Shown in pieces: positions 4,498 to 6,861 of a stretch of 6,861 nucleotides of DNA; position 1 is the stretch's first letter; each line of letters opens with the position of its first letter. The position numbers and the translations under genes are program-made. The DNA is taken from contig CAZHXQ010000090.1 of NCBI GenBank assembly GCA_964536465.1, positions 1-6,861 on the forward strand. The letters run 5' to 3'. The stretch is from Mesolinea sp964536465 (lineage in GTDB: Bacteria > Chloroflexota > Anaerolineae > Anaerolineales > Anaerolineaceae). Below the pieces are notes generated by a model. It ran no database searches and had not been told where the DNA came from. It saw nothing but the letters and a program-made list of their open reading frames with translations.

Positions 4498-5603
4498 AGA
4501 TCCCCTACCCCGTACTGCTCAAACGCACAGAAGACCCCGCCAGGTGGCTGCCCATCGTGACCTCGGCCGGTGCGGTTGTAGCGGCCTTTATCGTCTCAGG
4601 CATCATCCTTTGGTTCACCGGCGCCAACCCCTTCACGGTTTATTCCTACTTCTTCAAAGCCTCGTTTGGTTCATGGGGCGCTTTTTCTGACGTTATCGTC
4701 AAAGCCACCCCACTGCTGCTCATCGGTTTGGGCTGCAGCCTGGCTTTCCGCATGCGCCTCTGGAACATCGGCGCCGAAGGCCAGTTTTTTATCGGCGCCT
4801 TTTTGGCCAGCGCCGTGGTCATGGTTCCGCTGGTCAACCTCGACACCACCCCTCGTTGGGCCATCATCTCGCTCATGGGACTGCTTGGCATGATCGGCGG
4901 CGCGCTTTATGCTTTTATCCCCGGCATTCTCAAAGCCAAACTGAATATCAACGAAATCATCATCACCCTGATGCTTAACTATATCGCTGTGCTCTGGAAC
5001 AATTACTGGATTTTTGGAAAATGGAGCGAAGCGGGTTTCCAGATGACCAAAACTTTTCCGAAAGTGGCCTGGCTCCCTCGCCTGGCTGATTATGCCAAAG
5101 AGGTGCCCGCCTTCTCGGGGCTGACCCTGCACGCTGGTATCCTCTTTGGGCTGATCGCCTCGATTATCGTTTACATCATCGTCTATCGCAGCAAATGGGG
5201 CTACAAGATCACCCTGATCGGTGACAACCCACGCGCAGCCCGCTATGCCGGCATCAACATCGCCACCAACACCATCTTGGTTTTTATGGTCTCTGGCGCC
5301 CTGGCCGGTTTGGCTGGAATGACCGAGGTTTCAGGTGTGGTCCATCGCCTGCAGGAACGCATCTCAAATTCCTACGGCTTCTCAGGCGTCATTGTCGCCT
5401 GGCTGGCGAAACTCAACCCCTTTGCTGTCATCGTCGTGTCGATCTTGTTTGGCGCTCTGCTGGTCGCCAGCCGTGAAATTCAACCCTCCGGCATCTCATT
5501 CCTCATTCAGGGCATCACCCTCTTCCTGGTAATCAGCAGTGATGTCTTGCTCAAATATGAAATCAAGTGGGTTCGCCCTACACAGCAGGAGACCGTCCAA
5601 TGA
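4494..5603 (+). CDS. ABC permease, BPD_transp_2 family (YufP/NupP type)
   Basis: This inner-membrane channel subunit should pair with the permease encoded directly downstream. The 369-residue protein has roughly nine or ten hydrophobic segments, for example about 20-42, 66-84, 97-115, 121-143, 153-172, 211-231, 258-279, 296-325 and 336-353. Family signatures visible are RLWNIGAEGQFFIGA (88-102), KLNINEIIITLMLNYIA (149-165) and the cytoplasmic loop GDNPRAARYAGI (243-254), which contacts the ATPase in this class, followed by SGALAGLAGM. The start is GTG at 4494, overlapping the ATPase stop as GTGA, with GGAGAGG ending six bases upstream. This means translational coupling to the ATPase. Length and motifs are normal for the family. 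The nucleoside-type substrate is inferred from the binding protein. Confidence 0.93.
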   Translation: MKIPYPVLLKRTEDPARWLPIVTSAGAVVAAFIVSGIILWFTGANPFTVYSYFFKASFGSWGAFSDVIVKATPLLLIGLGCSLAFRMRLWNIGAEGQFFIGAFLASAVVMVPLVNLDTTPRWAIISLMGLLGMIGGALYAFIPGILKAKLNINEIIITLMLNYIAVLWNNYWIFGKWSEAGFQMTKTFPKVAWLPRLADYAKEVPAFSGLTLHAGILFGLIASIIVYIIVYRSKWGYKITLIGDNPRAARYAGINIATNTILVFMVSGALAGLAGMTEVSGVVHRLQERISNSYGFSGVIVAWLAKLNPFAVIVVSILFGALLVASREIQPSGISFLIQGITLFLVISSDVLLKYEIKWVRPTQQETVQ

Positions 5604-6565
5604 ACTGGATCGAAATTTTCCGCTCTGGAATCTCCACCGGCACTGTTTTGCTCATCGCCGCCATCGGCGAGATTCTGACCGAACGCTCGGGCATCCAGAA
5701 CCTGGGTGTCGAAGGCATGATGCTGGTTGGCGCCATGGCTGGCTTCAAGATCGCGCTCAACACCGGTAACGTTTGGCTGGGTTTGCTTGCCGCCATCGCT
5801 GCCGGCGGAGTGCTCAGCCTGGCGCACGCTCTCGTGACCATTCATTTTCAAGCCGATCAGACCGTCAGCGGGCTCTCGCTCACCTTCCTGGGCACCGGTC
5901 TCGCCCTGGTTTTGGGCGACGGGCTCACCGGCATGACCTCCCCCGTGGTTCCCAAAGCCAGCGTCCCACTGCTTTCACAGATCCCCTTTCTGGGTGAAGT
6001 TGCCTTTGCAGACCATAACCTGCTGGTCTACTTTGGCTACCTGTTGGTGCCGCTGACCTGGTATTACATCCACAAAACCCGACCGGGACTGCATCTGCGC
6101 GCCGTGGGTGAAAACCCCGCTGCTGCCGACACGCTGGGTGTCAATATTTACCGCACCCGCTACCTCTACACCTTCATCGGCGGCTGTTTTGCCGGGTTGG
6201 CCGGCGCCGCTATCAGCGTTGCCAATGCCCCTGGCTGGTATTCCAACCTGACCGTCAACGGCCAGGGCTGGATCGCGGTCGCTCTGGTGATTTTTGCCCA
6301 TTGGAACCCATGGCGGGCGGCTATGGGTGGCTACCTCTTTGGAGTGCTGCGCCGCTTCTCGCTCGACCTGCAGGGACCGCGCCTCCTGTTTGGGCTGGCA
6401 AACCCTTTCTTCTTTAATACGAATCTGGTTTTCTTTTTGCAAATGGCGCCCTATGTCCTCACCATCATTGCGCTCATCTGGGGCAGCTCCGCGGCCAGGC
6501 GCAAGCGCATCGGCTCCCCCGCCGCCCTGGGCAGCCCCTACCAACGCGGCGAAAGAGGCCTTTAG
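5600..6565 (+). CDS. ABC permease, BPD_transp_2 family (YufQ/NupQ type)
   Basis: This second channel subunit should form a heterodimer with the preceding permease. The 321-residue protein has about nine hydrophobic segments. Family signatures are ERSGIQNLGVEGMMLVGA (28-45), ADQTVSGLSLTFLGTGLA (85-102), the ATPase-contact loop LRAVGENPAAADTLGVN (166-182) and GWIAVALVIFAHWNPWRA (223-240). The last residues (ALGSPYQRGE) match the usual end of this family. The start is ATG 5600, overlapping the previous stop as ATGA, with AGGAG eight bases upstream. A GTG eleven codons earlier is in frame but would overlap the upstream gene by far more and lacks comparable support. It is the last gene of the operon; no clear intrinsic terminator follows before the repeats begin at 6598. 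Confidence 0.93.
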   Translation: MNWIEIFRSGISTGTVLLIAAIGEILTERSGIQNLGVEGMMLVGAMAGFKIALNTGNVWLGLLAAIAAGGVLSLAHALVTIHFQADQTVSGLSLTFLGTGLALVLGDGLTGMTSPVVPKASVPLLSQIPFLGEVAFADHNLLVYFGYLLVPLTWYYIHKTRPGLHLRAVGENPAAADTLGVNIYRTRYLYTFIGGCFAGLAGAAISVANAPGWYSNLTVNGQGWIAVALVIFAHWNPWRAAMGGYLFGVLRRFSLDLQGPRLLFGLANPFFFNTNLVFFLQMAPYVLTIIALIWGSSAARRKRIGSPAALGSPYQRGERGL

Positions 6566-6597
6566 CCCAGCTATTTTGATAATTAGGTCAACTGTCG

Positions 6598-6692
6598 GCG
6601 GAGGGAGATGAACCTTCTCCGTACGGCTGGCCCTCGTGTACCCGCGTAGCAGGGTATTCCCCGTTCGCGCCGGTCTCCTGACCGTGCGCGCA
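6598..6692 (+). repeat. Mosaic repeat copy F (modules 1+2+3)
   Basis: This is the only full three-module copy in the window. Module 1 (6598-6624) has CCTTCTCC in the 3' arm, so two G-C pairs become G-U-compatible. Module 2 (6625-6658) keeps the TACCC/GGGTA inner stem but ends in TTCCCC, losing the outer CCAGC arm. Module 3 (6663-6692) is identical to 3-32. It begins 33 bases after the operon's last stop codon and may fold at the end of the operon transcript. Confidence 0.85.
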
Positions 6693-6714
6693 ATCTGCCA
6701 TATTCTGTTCCAGC

Positions 6715-6779
6715 GTTCGCACCGGTCTTAATTATCCCCAAGTCGAAAGGCTGTTTGGGCCTGACAGTGCACGCCGAAC
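6715..6779 (+). repeat. Module 4 relative (diverged)
   Basis: It opens with GTTCGCACCGGTCT, one base different from the start of module 3, then CTTAATTATCCCC, resembling the module at 239-304. Outer arms GTTCG (6715-6719) and CGAAC (6775-6779) pair, as do inner arms CTGT (6751-6754) and ACAG (6764-6767). The loop sequences differ from the 5' copy, so pairing seems better kept than sequence. Confidence 0.45.
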
Positions 6780-6787
6780 CGTTGCTG

Positions 6788-6861
6788 GTGGAGCGAGATG
6801 AACCCCCTCCGTACGGCTGGCCCTCGTGTACCCGCGTAGCAGGGTATTCCCCGTTCGCGCC
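6788..6861 (+). repeat. Mosaic repeat copy G (modules 1+2+3, cut by window end)
   Basis: From 6807 to the window end (55 bases) this copy is identical to 6617-6671 of copy F. Its module 1 has two changes in the 5' arm (GTGGAGCG), one of which gives a G-U-compatible pair. Module 3 starts at 6853 and runs off the window. Confidence 0.8.

Noticed and set aside
6566..6597. Intrinsic terminator after the last permease gene
   Set aside because: This short stretch has no GC-rich stem followed by a T-run; any termination would have to rely on the repeat hairpins or another mechanism.

Overview
The window carries one complete four-gene ABC importer operon of the BMP/PnrA (nucleoside-type) class on the + strand. 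A small lipoprotein gene diverges from it on the - strand, and gene-free flanks on both sides are packed with short hairpin-forming repeats. Both exported proteins have a lipobox signal peptide followed by a Thr/Pro-rich linker. GC is fairly high with C-ending codons, and start codons are mostly preceded by purine-rich Shine-Dalgarno sequences. I infer a member of Chloroflexota, probably Anaerolineae; this is judged from protein style and not proven.

Layout. Positions 1-651 hold no credible gene. They contain a dense array of a mosaic repeat built from hairpin modules: module 1 (CGGAGGG...CCCTCCG), module 2 (TACCC...GGGTA inside an outer GCTGG...CCAGC), module 3 (CGCGCCGGT...ACCGTGCGCG) and a longer variant of module 3, called module 4. 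Positions 652-1005 (-) encode a 117-residue lipoprotein whose C-terminal half looks like a small cytochrome c domain that has lost its haem-binding cysteines. Positions 1006-1365 are the divergent control region: a good sigma70-type promoter for the lipoprotein, a perfect inverted repeat that could be an operator, and a duplicated ribosome-binding-site block containing a start-stop ATG-TAG.

The operon runs from 1366 to 6565. It encodes a substrate-binding lipoprotein (1366-2625), an ATPase with two ABC cassettes and an unusual acidic C-terminal tail (2689-4497), and two different BPD_transp_2 permeases (4494-5603 and 5600-6565). The last three genes overlap by four bases at each junction (GTGA, ATGA), so they are translationally coupled. 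A perfect 12-bp hairpin separates the binding-protein gene from the ATPase gene, a common arrangement for making more binding protein than membrane complex. The binding protein would capture a ligand, most likely a purine nucleoside or related compound, outside the membrane. The permease pair would form the channel and the ATPase would drive uptake. No metabolic gene in the window confirms the substrate.

Positions 6566-6861 are again gene-free and filled with the same repeat family in the same orientation, but of a different subtype. The window ends inside a copy. The most unusual content is this mosaic hairpin repeat and the haem-less cytochrome-like lipoprotein; the transporter itself is a known type.
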